Positions 43,907-53,298 are shown, counted from the stretch's first letter. The stretch is DNA of 64,000 nt from Oscillospiraceae bacterium (GCA_017829075.1 JAGAJA010000048.1:1-64000); one strand, 5' to 3'. The notes: generated by a model not told the origin, from the letters alone. A program made the numbers and translations.

Positions 43907-46411
43907 ATGGCAGAGCTTAATCTAACTCAAATATCCGACAAGCTGAACGAAGAATTTTCGGGAGATGTGCGCAAGCTCATTTTCTGGTTCGACGATAAGG
44001 CTGAATTTGTCGATGACATAGATTCTCTGGAGCTGAATAATGCTCAGATACTACATCTGGAGCCACACGAGCAGCTGAAAATGAAATACCGGCTGGAGTG
44101 CGTGGACACAGAAACAAATTTTCTGATTTACGCTCCGTTTCCGAAGCCTCCAATCAAAGAAAACCACCTTGCGGACATCATTCACTATTCCAAAGAATTC
44201 CACACGGACAAGGCTTCTGTTGTGACCTCTGACCTCGGTATTGACGAGCGGCTTAAACCTGTAATCCAGCATTATATCAAGTTCTTCGGAGAGAAAAACA
44301 GAACGCAGAGGTTCTATGATTTGGAAATAGACCACTTCAATAAGACCACGATTGAAACTGCCCTTATGAGTATTCTCTGTAAGAGCAAGACCGTTTCTTT
44401 CGAGGAAGTAGTACGATGTGTTCTGACTGACGATAGACTAGAGGACAACAAGTACCTTGCGGAGTTCGCAAAATATGACCTGTTGCAATCCTTCTGGGAT
44501 ATGGTAGAAGACCAGTTCGGCTATACCGAAGCAGAGCCTACCTTGCAGAGGTTAGTAATGAACGCATTTGCGACCTATGCTTCAAAGTCTATTACCGCAG
44601 AGATACCAAAGTCGTGGGAGCCGTTTGTTTCTTTCAAGTCGGGTAATGTTATCATGTTCTTAGACAACCTGATGAACAACTGCCTGTATTCAGAGAAGTA
44701 TGATGAGCTTTCTATGATAGCGTATTCCGCGCTGGGAGCGGCAGAACAGCTGGGCAAGATGCCGGTGGATTCGCTTATAAACTGCTGTGTATTCCGTGGC
44801 ATTGACGATATAATCATAAACTGGCTTCGTGAGCGGCTTGAAGCGGAAGATACCGATACTAAGCTCGGCGGAAAGACCGTACCGGAGATATGCGCATTAC
44901 GAAGAAAAATGCACTTTGGGAGTGAGTTCCGAAGCAGATATTTTGTTCTGGAGAACGCCTACTGGTTCGTTCAGCCGGAGAAGTATCAGCCGCTCACCGG
45001 AATATCCAACATTGTCAAGCAGTATACCGACAAGAATTACACCATTGACCGCAGATACAGGTATTTCTACTACTATTATGACAAGCTGGAAAATAACGCT
45101 CCGTTTGAGAATCTGCGCACTCTTGTGGAGAACATCTACACAAACGACTATCTCGACCGGCAGTGCGTAAACTGGAACCAGTGTTTCGTTGAAGCCGATG
45201 GAAATGCCGGGCTTCCTCGTCAGCTTGACTTCTATAATAATTACGTCCGCAGCAACAAGGAGCGCACGGTTGTTATTATCTCCGATGCGATGCGATATGA
45301 GGTCGGACGTTCGCTGTTTGAGAAGCTTCAAGCCGATGCGAAATGTACGGCAAGTATCTCGGCTATGCAGAGCGTTCTTCCGTCTTATACAAAATTCGGA
45401 ATGGCAGCGCTGCTTCCGCATAATACAATTGAAGTCCTGCCGGATTCCCGTGTTACGGTTGACGGCAAGCCTACGGACGACCTGAAACAGCGTGAAGCAA
45501 TATTGCAGTCAGCAGACCCGGAGAGCTGCTGCGTAAGGTATGACGATATAAAGTCGATGAATTCTGCCGCTCTCCGTGAGATATTCACCGGAAAGAGTGT
45601 TGTGTATATCTATCACAACCAGATAGATGCACGAGGCGACCATTCTCTGACCGAGAACGAGGTATTCAATGCCTGCGAAGAAGCGGTTGATGAGATATTT
45701 GCTCTTGTCAAAAAGCTGACTTCCAACGCTAACACGATACACTACATAATCACGGCAGACCATGGCTTTATTTACAAGAGGGACAAGCTCACTGAAAGCG
45801 ACAAGATAACAGGTGTTCCCGATGCCGAACGCAGATATGCGCTGACGGACTGCGACGTTCAGGGTGAGGGCTTTGCAAGTCTGCCGTTCAGCTCGATAAC
45901 CGGTGCTGAGGATAACAGGAGAGTATATTTCCCGCTCGGAAGCGACCTTTTCAAAAAGCAGGGTGCTGGGCTTAACTACACTCACGGCGGCAGCTCACCG
46001 CAGGAAATGCTTATTCCGCTCATCGACGTAAAGACAGAAAAGGGGCATTGCGAAACCACAAATGCCGAAATCCGGCTTATCAGCCTGCTAAGGAAAGTAA
46101 CGAATCTCGTTACAACGCTTGATTTCATGCAGACTGACCCGGTAAGCGACGTAGTTAAGGAAGCAAAATACCGTGTGTTCTTTGTTGACGAAAAGGGCGA
46201 CAAGGTTTCCAGCGAGAATATCTACACCGCCGACAAGAAGGACACTGATTCTTCGAAGCGCATTTTCAAGCTGCGGTTTTCTTTCAAGAATATGAAATAT
46301 GACGTTAGCAAAAAATACTACCTTGTTGCATATGAAGAAAAAACAGGTCTTGAAGTATTGCGGCATGAGATAGTAATTGATATTGCATTTGCTGATGATT
46401 TCGGATTCTGA
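43907..46411 (+). CDS. pglZ: BREX phosphatase-like protein PglZ
   Basis: 834 residues, ATG with AAGGAG upstream. The alkaline-phosphatase-superfamily core is visible: VVIISDAMRYEVGR with D460, VYIYHNQIDARGD, ITADHGFIYKR with D618 and H619, and LNYTHGGSSPQEMLIP with H693. These are the expected metal-ligand positions. The N-terminal ~400 residues are the helical region typical of the type 1 form. It acts with BrxB/BrxC in the BREX complex and is essential for defence in studied systems. Confidence 0.95.
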   Translation: MAELNLTQISDKLNEEFSGDVRKLIFWFDDKAEFVDDIDSLELNNAQILHLEPHEQLKMKYRLECVDTETNFLIYAPFPKPPIKENHLADIIHYSKEFHTDKASVVTSDLGIDERLKPVIQHYIKFFGEKNRTQRFYDLEIDHFNKTTIETALMSILCKSKTVSFEEVVRCVLTDDRLEDNKYLAEFAKYDLLQSFWDMVEDQFGYTEAEPTLQRLVMNAFATYASKSITAEIPKSWEPFVSFKSGNVIMFLDNLMNNCLYSEKYDELSMIAYSALGAAEQLGKMPVDSLINCCVFRGIDDIIINWLRERLEAEDTDTKLGGKTVPEICALRRKMHFGSEFRSRYFVLENAYWFVQPEKYQPLTGISNIVKQYTDKNYTIDRRYRYFYYYYDKLENNAPFENLRTLVENIYTNDYLDRQCVNWNQCFVEADGNAGLPRQLDFYNNYVRSNKERTVVIISDAMRYEVGRSLFEKLQADAKCTASISAMQSVLPSYTKFGMAALLPHNTIEVLPDSRVTVDGKPTDDLKQREAILQSADPESCCVRYDDIKSMNSAALREIFTGKSVVYIYHNQIDARGDHSLTENEVFNACEEAVDEIFALVKKLTSNANTIHYIITADHGFIYKRDKLTESDKITGVPDAERRYALTDCDVQGEGFASLPFSSITGAEDNRRVYFPLGSDLFKKQGAGLNYTHGGSSPQEMLIPLIDVKTEKGHCETTNAEIRLISLLRKVTNLVTTLDFMQTDPVSDVVKEAKYRVFFVDEKGDKVSSENIYTADKKDTDSSKRIFKLRFSFKNMKYDVSKKYYLVAYEEKTGLEVLRHEIVIDIAFADDFGF

Positions 46412-46429
46412 TATATGGAGGTAAGGTCA

Positions 46430-48559
46430 ATGAATGAACTTGAAGATGTCGGTCAGATGACGGCAGACAGTCGTGAAATAATAAAGCAGAAGCTCCGTGA
46501 GCATTTTGACGGAAAGATAGTCCGCAAGGATCTCACCAAGAAGATGAAGGAAGGCGCAAATGTTCCGGTTTATGTACTGGAGTTTCTTCTCGGGCAGTAT
46601 TGCAGCTCAGACGATGAGGAGGTAGTTGAGGAGGGAGTAAACAACGTCAAGCGCATTCTTGCAGATAATTTTGTGCGCCCGGACGAGTCGCAGAAAATAC
46701 TCTCCCAGCTCCGGAAAAAAGGCAGCCATACAATTATTGATATGGTGACTGTCCATCTTGACATGACCAAAAACTGTTTTTTCGCTGAGTTCTCAAATCT
46801 AGGCGTTGGCGGCGTTCCCATAGAGGACGCATATCCCGAGAAATATGACAGGCTGCTGTGCGGCGGTATATGGTGCATAGTTCAGCTTGAATATGAAGCT
46901 GAGGACGAAAATCAGCCGCTTATAACGGACGAAAACGGAAATCCGCTTCGTTCAAAGCAGAAGAAAAAGAAAGATTATTCGCCTATAATTATTCGTAAAC
47001 TAACGCCTATACAGATGCCGCATATCGACATTGACGAGCTGAAAGCCGGAAGAGCGGCATTCACCAAGGAAGAGTGGCTGGATATTATGCTTCGTTCCAC
47101 AGGAATGGAGCCTGATGGATTTACATACCGTGAGAAATGGCTGCTGTTAACCCGAATGATACCGCTTGTGGAGAATAACTTTAACCTTTGCGAACTTGGA
47201 CCCAGAAGCACAGGAAAATCACACCTCTACAAGGAAATATCCCCGAACAGTATTCTTGTATCCGGAGGACAGACCACCGTTGCGAATTTGTTCTACAATA
47301 TGGGCAGAAAGACTGTCGGACTTGTAGGAATGTGGGATTGTGTGGCTTTTGATGAGGTTGCCGGTATACGTTTCAAGGACAAAGACGGCGTGCAGATCAT
47401 GAAGGACTATATGGCGTCCGGTTCGTTTGCCCGCGGCAAGGAGGAAAAAGCCGCGTCAGCTTCAATGGTATTCGTGGGAAATATAAACCAAAGTGTTGAT
47501 GTCCTGCTTAAAACCTCAAGCCTGTTCGACCCTTTCCCGCCGGAGATGGGTACAGATACTGCTTTCTTGGACAGAATACATTGTTACCTGCCCGGCTGGG
47601 AGATACCTAAATTCAGACCGGAGCATTTTACAGACGATTACGGTTTTATCAGCGATTATCTCGCAGAATTTATCCGTGAACTGCGCAAAGAACAGTACGG
47701 CGACGCTCTCGACCACTTTTTTCATCTGGGGAAAAACTTAAACCAGCGTGATACTATTGCAGTCCGCAGAATGGTTGACGGCTACCTGAAGCTAATGTAT
47801 CCCGATGGTAAATTTACAAAGGAAGAGCTTGAAGAGGTACTTCAGATATCACTTGAGATGCGCCGCCGTGTCAAGGAGCAGCTTAAGAAGCTGGGTGGTA
47901 TGGAATTCTATGACGTGAATTTCTCATACATTGATAACGATACTCTGGAGGAACATTATGTTTCAGTACCGGAGCAGGGAGGCGGAAAGCTGATTCCGGA
48001 GGGAATATGCAACCCCGGTCAGGTATACACGGTGTCCCGTGGCAAGAGTGGAATGCTTGGCGTTTTCAGGCTTGAAAGTCAGATGCTTAATGGCACTGGT
48101 AAATTTGAGCGCACTGGCATAGGTACTGACCGTGAAGCAAAGGAATCCTCTAATGCAGCGTTCAGTTTCCTGAAAGCTAATGGTAGCAGGATAAGCGGCA
48201 ATATCAGTACCACCAGCAAGGATTATATTGTTAATTATCAGGATCTTCAGGGGATAGGCATGACCGACAAGCTGGCTATACCTACTCTTGTTGCCCTGTG
48301 TTCCATTGCGCTGGGGCGGTCTGTGCAGAGTTCAATGGCTGTTCTTGGTGAAATGAGTATAAGCGGAACTCTAATTAAAGTTGACGAGCTGGCGAATACA
48401 TTGCAGGTATGCCTTGACAGCGGTGCAAAAAAGATCCTTATGCCTGCAATCAGTATGGCAGATTTTGCTTCGGTTCCTGATGACCTGTCTACCGCGTTTG
48501 ATATTATTTTGTATAAGAACGCGGAAGAAGCTGTAATTAAGGCGCTTGGGGTGAATTAG
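46430..48559 (+). CDS. brxL: BREX AAA+/Lon-like protein BrxL
   Basis: 709 residues from ATG 46430, eight bases after GGAGG; the ATG at 46415 lies upstream of that site. The P-loop GPRSTGKS is at 257-264 and CVAFDEVAG is the Walker B. The Lon-protease-like domain fills the last ~100 residues (SIALGRSVQSSMAVLGEMSI, VDELANTLQVCLDSGAKKIL). BrxL forms rings on DNA and is the executing component of type 1 BREX. It ends the operon; a new promoter follows. Confidence 0.95.
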   Translation: MNELEDVGQMTADSREIIKQKLREHFDGKIVRKDLTKKMKEGANVPVYVLEFLLGQYCSSDDEEVVEEGVNNVKRILADNFVRPDESQKILSQLRKKGSHTIIDMVTVHLDMTKNCFFAEFSNLGVGGVPIEDAYPEKYDRLLCGGIWCIVQLEYEAEDENQPLITDENGNPLRSKQKKKKDYSPIIIRKLTPIQMPHIDIDELKAGRAAFTKEEWLDIMLRSTGMEPDGFTYREKWLLLTRMIPLVENNFNLCELGPRSTGKSHLYKEISPNSILVSGGQTTVANLFYNMGRKTVGLVGMWDCVAFDEVAGIRFKDKDGVQIMKDYMASGSFARGKEEKAASASMVFVGNINQSVDVLLKTSSLFDPFPPEMGTDTAFLDRIHCYLPGWEIPKFRPEHFTDDYGFISDYLAEFIRELRKEQYGDALDHFFHLGKNLNQRDTIAVRRMVDGYLKLMYPDGKFTKEELEEVLQISLEMRRRVKEQLKKLGGMEFYDVNFSYIDNDTLEEHYVSVPEQGGGKLIPEGICNPGQVYTVSRGKSGMLGVFRLESQMLNGTGKFERTGIGTDREAKESSNAAFSFLKANGSRISGNISTTSKDYIVNYQDLQGIGMTDKLAIPTLVALCSIALGRSVQSSMAVLGEMSISGTLIKVDELANTLQVCLDSGAKKILMPAISMADFASVPDDLSTAFDIILYKNAEEAVIKALGVN

Positions 48560-48648
48560 TAATGTACTCAGAAGTGCCTATTCAGTTAAATTTTTCTATA
48601 TAATTTTCAAAATATATCAAACTGTATCACATACGGCACAGTTTTGCC

Positions 48649-48677
48649 TTGATTTTTCTTTTGACATTTGCTATACT
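48649..48677 (+). promoter_or_regulatory. Promoter of the RecQ-like helicase gene
   Basis: TTGATT (48649-48654), 17-bp spacer, TATACT (48672-48677), 68 bp before ATG 48745. It implies the helicase can be expressed apart from brxA-L. Confidence 0.65.
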
Positions 48678-48744
48678 TTAAGCATCAGCTGAAATTCAAG
48701 ACGTGAAAGTCAAAAACGGTGATTTGTTTAAAAGGAGAGCCATT

Positions 48745-51700
48745 ATGACGAAATTGACAACATTTGAAGAACTTATCACAACGCGTTTCTCTGAAATTGT
48801 AAGCAGTGCAGAGAAGCAGACCGCATTCGTTCTCAAAGGCTTTACTGCTCCGGATATAGAGTCAATCTGCAAGACCGCAGAAAAGCTTGGCTGCGATGTA
48901 CAGGTTCCTGATGTGTCACCTCTGGATATTTCCGGGATTGAGAACAGCGCACGTGCATTTCTTGTGTCCCTGATGACCCCGGGCGACAAGCCTTTGGTTT
49001 GCCTTTATGAGCAGTACCAGTCGGTGTGCGCAACACTCAGCGGCGGAGTGAAACTGACAGACCGAAGATTTGTCATTGTTGACAATAATCTGTTTCTGTC
49101 TGTAAGTCCCGCGTTGATCCCGGAAGACACCGCAAAAGAGCTTGCAGCGTACTTTGACAGCGAATCCACCGAAGATCCTGAGAAACTGTCCATTTATACA
49201 AAGTACTATTCCGATGTTGACAGGTTCGGTGTGAATGGCTATGGAGTAAGGCAAATTAACAAGCACACCGATGAAAAACTTCAGGTGATCCCGTTCTTCC
49301 AGCCGCTGAAAAGTGATGTCTTACCGGAAGAAGAAACAGGCAGCGAGCTTGAAGCCATGTCCGATGAGCTGTGGCAGTATATTATGGATATTCAGAATGG
49401 CACTGTACCCGAACCTGTGACCATAATATGCGGTGAAAACAACAGCGGCGACCGTTCAGTTGCGGCGCTTGCAGGAGTTCTTTCGGTTCTTGGTGTGAAA
49501 TTCGGCGTGAAAAAGTACAATGCCTTTGAGGAGATAATCACCGGCACACGTTCATTTCTCCCTTTACTGCGCAGGATGCATGGCAAAAACGCCGAATTCA
49601 GACAGCTGAAATTCTATAAAAGTCCGAACTTCTCAAATGAAGTTATTGAGATATCTCAGGAGGCAGTGATCTCAGATATCGTCAACCAGAGCGAAAAGGC
49701 ACTGTCAGGAGATAAAACCCACAGGAATTTTTTCATAACCGCCCCTACTGGAGCCGGCAAATCTCTGCTGTTTCAGCTTCCGGCAATACATCTGGCGGAG
49801 CAGTATGACGCTGTCACAATAGTGGTAAGTCCGCTGATAGCACTGATGAAAGATCAGGTGGAGGGACTTGAAGAACGTGGCGTCGCATGCGCAACATTTC
49901 TTAATTCCACAATATCCTACGAAGAACGTGAAAAGCGCAGCGCACAGATCAAAAATGGCGAAAAATCCATAGTCTATCTTGCGCCTGAGCTGTTGCTTTC
50001 CTGCCCTCTCGAAACGCTGCTCGGAAACAGAAAGCCGGGGTTGTTCGTTGTTGATGAAGCGCATACAGTCACCTCATGGGGACGCGATTTCCGTGTGGAT
50101 TACTGGTTCCTCGGTGATTACATAAAAAAGGCACGCCGTAGCGGTTTCATTTTCCCGGTGCTGTGCCTAACAGCCACTGCGGTTTACGGCGGTACCGAGG
50201 ACGTTGTAAATGAAACGATCGAAACGCTGGGACTGAAGCACACAAGAATACTGCTTGGCAGCGTTCGCAGGGAGAATATTGATTTCGATATCCGCCGCTT
50301 TGAAAAGGGCGCGACCGGTTCCTATGAGGAAAACAAGTTCAAGCATTCTGCAAAAGTGATCGCGGAATATGTCGGCGAAAGTAAGAAGGCTCTTGTATAC
50401 TGTCCCTATACCACTCAGGTAAGAGAATTGTGGGATCGTGTTGACAGTAGTTGCAGAGAAAAAGTTGGAATGTACCACGGACAGCTGGGAACAGACCTTA
50501 AAAACCATTATCAGGAGTATTTCCGCAACGGAAAAATGAGCGCAATGATCTGCACCAAAGCGTATGGTATGGGAATTGACGTAAAAGATATCACTGATTG
50601 CTATCACTTTGCGCCCTCCGGAAATCTCGCAGATTATATTCAGGAGATAGGAAGAATTGCCAGAGACAGAAATTCACAAGGCACCGCAAGGATCGACTTT
50701 AACCCGTCTGATATGCGATACACCCGTGTACTGCATGGCATTTCCGGTCTGAAGCAGTATCAGCTGAAGGAAATGCTGCGTAAACTGTACGATATATATT
50801 CCGTGAAGAATCACAGGAATATGCTGGTGGCACCGGACGTTTTCGGATATCTGTTCGATTCGGATATTGAAAACAAGGTAAAGAACGGACTGCTTCTTCT
50901 GTCGAAAGATCTCGAAGAAAAGTACGGCTTCCCGGTGATCGCTGTTCGTCCTAAGACAATGTTCACTAAGAGCTTTGTATGCGTTGCGCCGGATTTCGAG
51001 CAGAAATTTATCACAAAATACAGCAGCGCGGTACGCAAACTCCGTGATGATGCGTCTGAAACCTCAGTGCGAAAGAACGCCGGAAATCTGTATGAGGTGA
51101 ATATGTCCTACATCTGGGAAAATGAATTCAGTGATCTTACATTCGCAGATTTCAAGCGCAGATTCTTTGAGGGTGAGTTGTTTTCTGAAAGCGGCAAAAA
51201 GCAGTTCTGGCCGCGCATGAAGCTGTCTATCCGGTATAAGAAGCCTTTTGAGCAGGTGTTCAGCACTCTTTCGGATTTCATTGGAAAGATGAGTGAGGTG
51301 TTAACTCAGCTTCAGGACAACGGTTTCTTTGGATTTGATGAGTTCCATAAGGGAATGAAAGAAAAGCTTGAAGGCACGGAAACGGAATTAAACGGTGAAT
51401 TTCTGCGCATAATACTGGACACTTTCCTTGTTGAGCCGGGCGAAAGGTTTGTCAACGCAAAGAAGAACCCGTTCAAGTTCATACAGAAGCGTGCCAACGG
51501 CGGTGAATCCAAGTACCGCATTATCAATAACAATCATCTCGGATTAGCGTCACGTTTCCTCAGACTGCTCAGCGAGAGAAAGCCTATTTCCGGAGATGAT
51601 TATATTGCGTATATCTCCACTGCCGACGGTTCCGAAAAGGACAACCTAATGCGCCTGCTTAATTTGCTGGAGATACTGGGTCTTTCCTCATACGAGATAA

Positions 51701-51942
51701 GAGGCGGCGCTAATGTCGAGGTGTTTGTCAGAATCAACGATCCTATGAAGCTAAAATATCTGTCCACGGGTAAGTATACTAACCTTATCCTTCGGGATAT
51801 TGAAAGCAAGAACAATTCTGCAACGGCAACTCTGAGCAGTTTTTTCCAAGCTGATCTATCATCTGAACAGCGTTGGGATGTTGTCGAGAACTACTTCCTC
51901 GGAAACGATAGTGCTGTAAAAGAAGCACTTGGGGTTGGATAG
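48745..51942 (+). CDS. RecQ-like DEAH helicase with long N- and C-terminal extensions, BREX neighbour
   Basis: 1,065 residues from ATG 48745 with AAGGAGAG upstream. Residues 1-320 are unrecognised. The helicase core has Walker A APTGAGKS (333-340), VVSPLIALMKDQVEGLEERG, DEAH (437-440), CLTATA, MYHGQL and TKAYGMGIDVKDI followed by YIQEIGRIARD, which is the RecQ subfamily pattern. The last ~300 residues lack the usual RecQ zinc/HRDC set and are not recognised. Housekeeping RecQ is about 600 residues, so this is a specialised form. It is directly after brxL and inside the island. An accessory defence or DNA-processing role is inference. Confidence 0.8.
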   Translation: MTKLTTFEELITTRFSEIVSSAEKQTAFVLKGFTAPDIESICKTAEKLGCDVQVPDVSPLDISGIENSARAFLVSLMTPGDKPLVCLYEQYQSVCATLSGGVKLTDRRFVIVDNNLFLSVSPALIPEDTAKELAAYFDSESTEDPEKLSIYTKYYSDVDRFGVNGYGVRQINKHTDEKLQVIPFFQPLKSDVLPEEETGSELEAMSDELWQYIMDIQNGTVPEPVTIICGENNSGDRSVAALAGVLSVLGVKFGVKKYNAFEEIITGTRSFLPLLRRMHGKNAEFRQLKFYKSPNFSNEVIEISQEAVISDIVNQSEKALSGDKTHRNFFITAPTGAGKSLLFQLPAIHLAEQYDAVTIVVSPLIALMKDQVEGLEERGVACATFLNSTISYEEREKRSAQIKNGEKSIVYLAPELLLSCPLETLLGNRKPGLFVVDEAHTVTSWGRDFRVDYWFLGDYIKKARRSGFIFPVLCLTATAVYGGTEDVVNETIETLGLKHTRILLGSVRRENIDFDIRRFEKGATGSYEENKFKHSAKVIAEYVGESKKALVYCPYTTQVRELWDRVDSSCREKVGMYHGQLGTDLKNHYQEYFRNGKMSAMICTKAYGMGIDVKDITDCYHFAPSGNLADYIQEIGRIARDRNSQGTARIDFNPSDMRYTRVLHGISGLKQYQLKEMLRKLYDIYSVKNHRNMLVAPDVFGYLFDSDIENKVKNGLLLLSKDLEEKYGFPVIAVRPKTMFTKSFVCVAPDFEQKFITKYSSAVRKLRDDASETSVRKNAGNLYEVNMSYIWENEFSDLTFADFKRRFFEGELFSESGKKQFWPRMKLSIRYKKPFEQVFSTLSDFIGKMSEVLTQLQDNGFFGFDEFHKGMKEKLEGTETELNGEFLRIILDTFLVEPGERFVNAKKNPFKFIQKRANGGESKYRIINNNHLGLASRFLRLLSERKPISGDDYIAYISTADGSEKDNLMRLLNLLEILGLSSYEIRGGANVEVFVRINDPMKLKYLSTGKYTNLILRDIESKNNSATATLSSFFQADLSSEQRWDVVENYFLGNDSAVKEALGVG

Positions 51943-51953
51943 AAACATAATAA

Positions 51954-51984
51954 CGTTATCCCGCCTGTTTTAGGCGGGATAACG
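51954..51984. terminator. Strong bidirectional terminator
   Basis: CGTTATCCCGCCT (51954-51966), loop GTTTT, AGGCGGGATAACG (51972-51984): a perfect 13-bp stem between convergent genes, with AATATTATTT to the right. Confidence 0.85.
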
Positions 51985-51988
51985 AATA

Positions 51989-52387
51989 TTATTTCTCAAC
52001 TTCCATAATCAGTTTCTGAATTGACGAGTCAACTCTCCTTGGACCTTGTATATTACCCCTCAGCCCGTTCTCGACAAGTTTTTCCAAAGTCAGTTCGGTA
52101 TCGGCGTACTCATGAACAAGCTCCAGTTCCATGTGTCTGCCGTAATTTTCATAGTTTTCTCCGTGGATAACAAACTCGGAATCATCAATTTCAATAGTAG
52201 TTAAATCTGTTTTATTCACGCGGCACTTGTATTTTATTGCAGATACAGGTTTCCCAACATAAATATACACTATATCTCCGACAAATATGTTCTTGGCTGA
52301 CTGTTTCCAGTCTATCGTTTTCAGCTTTTTGAATGCGCCTTCCACGTTATAATATTTGAGATTGCACGGTATGATCCATTCTGTCAT
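51989..52387 (-). CDS. EVE-like domain protein, possible reader of modified DNA
   Basis: 132 residues from ATG 52387 with GGAGAAG upstream. It begins EWIIPCNLKYYNVEGAFKKL and continues WKQSAKNIFVGDIVYIYVGK and IKYKCRVNKTDL, the order of the EVE/PUA-like fold, with the Trp-rich start and the GDIVYIYVG strand that lines the base-binding pocket. EVE domains bind modified bases and are often fused to or next to restriction systems. Beside a BREX methyltransferase it could sense modified DNA; this is inference. It is the last island gene before ssrA. Confidence 0.65.
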   Translation of the reverse strand: MTEWIIPCNLKYYNVEGAFKKLKTIDWKQSAKNIFVGDIVYIYVGKPVSAIKYKCRVNKTDLTTIEIDDSEFVIHGENYENYGRHMELELVHEYADTELTLEKLVENGLRGNIQGPRRVDSSIQKLIMEVEK

Positions 52388-52464
52388 TGTATCTTCTCCA
52401 ATCTGATATTACAAAAATCCCACCCGCTAATCAGCAGGTGGGAAAACCCGTTTCCGGGCTGTTG

Positions 52465-52483
52465 TGGTGGAGCCGAGGGGAAT
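52465..52483. repeat. Intact tmRNA 3' end, candidate proximal attachment site
   Basis: TGGTGGAGCCGAGGGGAAT at 52465-52483 is the complement of the tmRNA CCA end, acceptor strand and T-arm start. It is repeated exactly at 14819-14837. The insertion leaves the tmRNA gene complete. Confidence 0.6.
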
Positions 52484-52816
52484 TGAACCCCTGTCCGAAA
52501 ACCCGTCCTCACAACTTTCTCCGAGTGCAGTTTATCATTTAGATCTCCCGCGCACGAGCGCCGATAAACAGGCTCTCGCGTTTGGCAGCCTTTGATACAT
52601 CAAAGATTACAAGGCAACTCATCAGTGACGTTCACCACTAGTCGACGCCATATCCCCGCCCGTGGTACTGCGAGGTATGACGGCAGCGCGCTTAGGCAGC
52701 TGCTAAAACGAGATCTTCGTCTGCGTTTAAATTTAAGGTTGCGACTATTAAAGTGATTTCGCCCTCACTACTCGCTTATTGTGCATCAGAATCCCCGTCG
52801 AAGCCTTTACGGCCCC
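52465..52816 (-). ncRNA. ssrA: Transfer-messenger RNA (tmRNA)
   Basis: 352 bases. The 5' end GGGGCCG (52816-52810) pairs with the 3' CGGCTCC before ACCA (52465), with one G-U, closing the tRNA-like domain; the T-arm GACAGGGGTTCAATTCCCCT is intact. The resume codon is GCA at 52742-52740, following AGTC, and the frame reads ATLNLNADEDLVLAAA then TAA (52694-52692). The tag ends in LVLAAA rather than the commoner FALAAA/YALAA. tmRNA rescues stalled ribosomes with SmpB. CCA is encoded. A consensus promoter lies upstream. Confidence 0.95.
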
Positions 52817-52834
52817 ATAAATTCTGTATTTTAC

Positions 52835-52863
52835 AGTATATCACATATAATTTGCTTTGTCAA
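52835..52863 (-). promoter_or_regulatory. Sigma-A promoter of ssrA
   Basis: Minus strand TTGACA (52863-52858), 17-bp spacer, TATACT (52840-52835), 18 bp before the mature 5' end. Confidence 0.85.
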
Positions 52864-52996
52864 GAGGTAAAATAGCCCTGTTAGTGGTATTTCTGACCAT
52901 ATTTCGACAACAGGCGTCAATAATAAGCTTCTGGTTAATTTCAGCCTGCTGAAAAATGATGTTTCCGGAAAAATATCGTAATATATTAATTTCTAC

Positions 52997-53025
52997 TGGA
53001 CAAAATAACAAAACTGTGATATAAT
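52997..53025 (+). promoter_or_regulatory. Promoter of the DUF1858-trmK-nif3 operon
   Basis: TGGACA (52997-53002), 17-bp spacer, TATAAT (53020-53025), 70 bp before ATG 53096. Confidence 0.75.
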
Positions 53026-53095
53026 ATATACTGTATATTTATCTCCATGTGCAATTTTGCATGGAACTATTTACCAATGAAAGGAAATTAAAACA

Positions 53096-53296
53096 ATGAA
53101 AGTAACAAAGGATACAATTATCGGTGATATTCTGGACGTAAACGCAGAGGCTGCGGCTCCTATCTTCTTCGGAATGGGTATGCACTGCCTCGGCTGTCCC
53201 GCTTCCCGCGGAGAGTCTGTGGAGCAGGCTTGCATGGTTCACGGTGTTGACGCTGACGAGATCGTTGAGCAGCTCAACGCGGCTCTGGGCGAGTAA
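53096..53296 (+). CDS. DUF1858 (ScdA N-terminal-like) disulfide domain protein
   Basis: 66 residues, ATG with AAAGGAA upstream. VTKDTIIGDILDVNAEAAAP and MGMHCLGCPASRGESVEQAC are the DUF1858 pattern with the conserved C31-x-x-C34. The family is linked to hybrid-cluster and redox proteins in anaerobes; the exact role is unknown. It is first in an operon-like row; trmK starts two bases after its stop. Confidence 0.85.
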   Translation: MKVTKDTIIGDILDVNAEAAAPIFFGMGMHCLGCPASRGESVEQACMVHGVDADEIVEQLNAALGE

Positions 53297-53298
53297 TT

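Larger units (their letters stand above)
14819..52483. mobile_element. Putative genomic island at ssrA carrying BREX and other defence genes
   Basis: The interval is bounded by direct 19-bp copies of the tmRNA 3' end. It contains three kinds of mobility gene (resolvase, large serine recombinase, excisionase-like HTH), replication-like genes (DUF927, Rep-like), and defence genes. GC content varies strongly inside it, and the DNA to the right of ssrA is clearly richer in G and C. A tyrosine integrase, the usual enzyme for ssrA insertion, was not seen. The boundaries are inferred from the repeat only; several elements may be nested. Confidence 0.55.
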
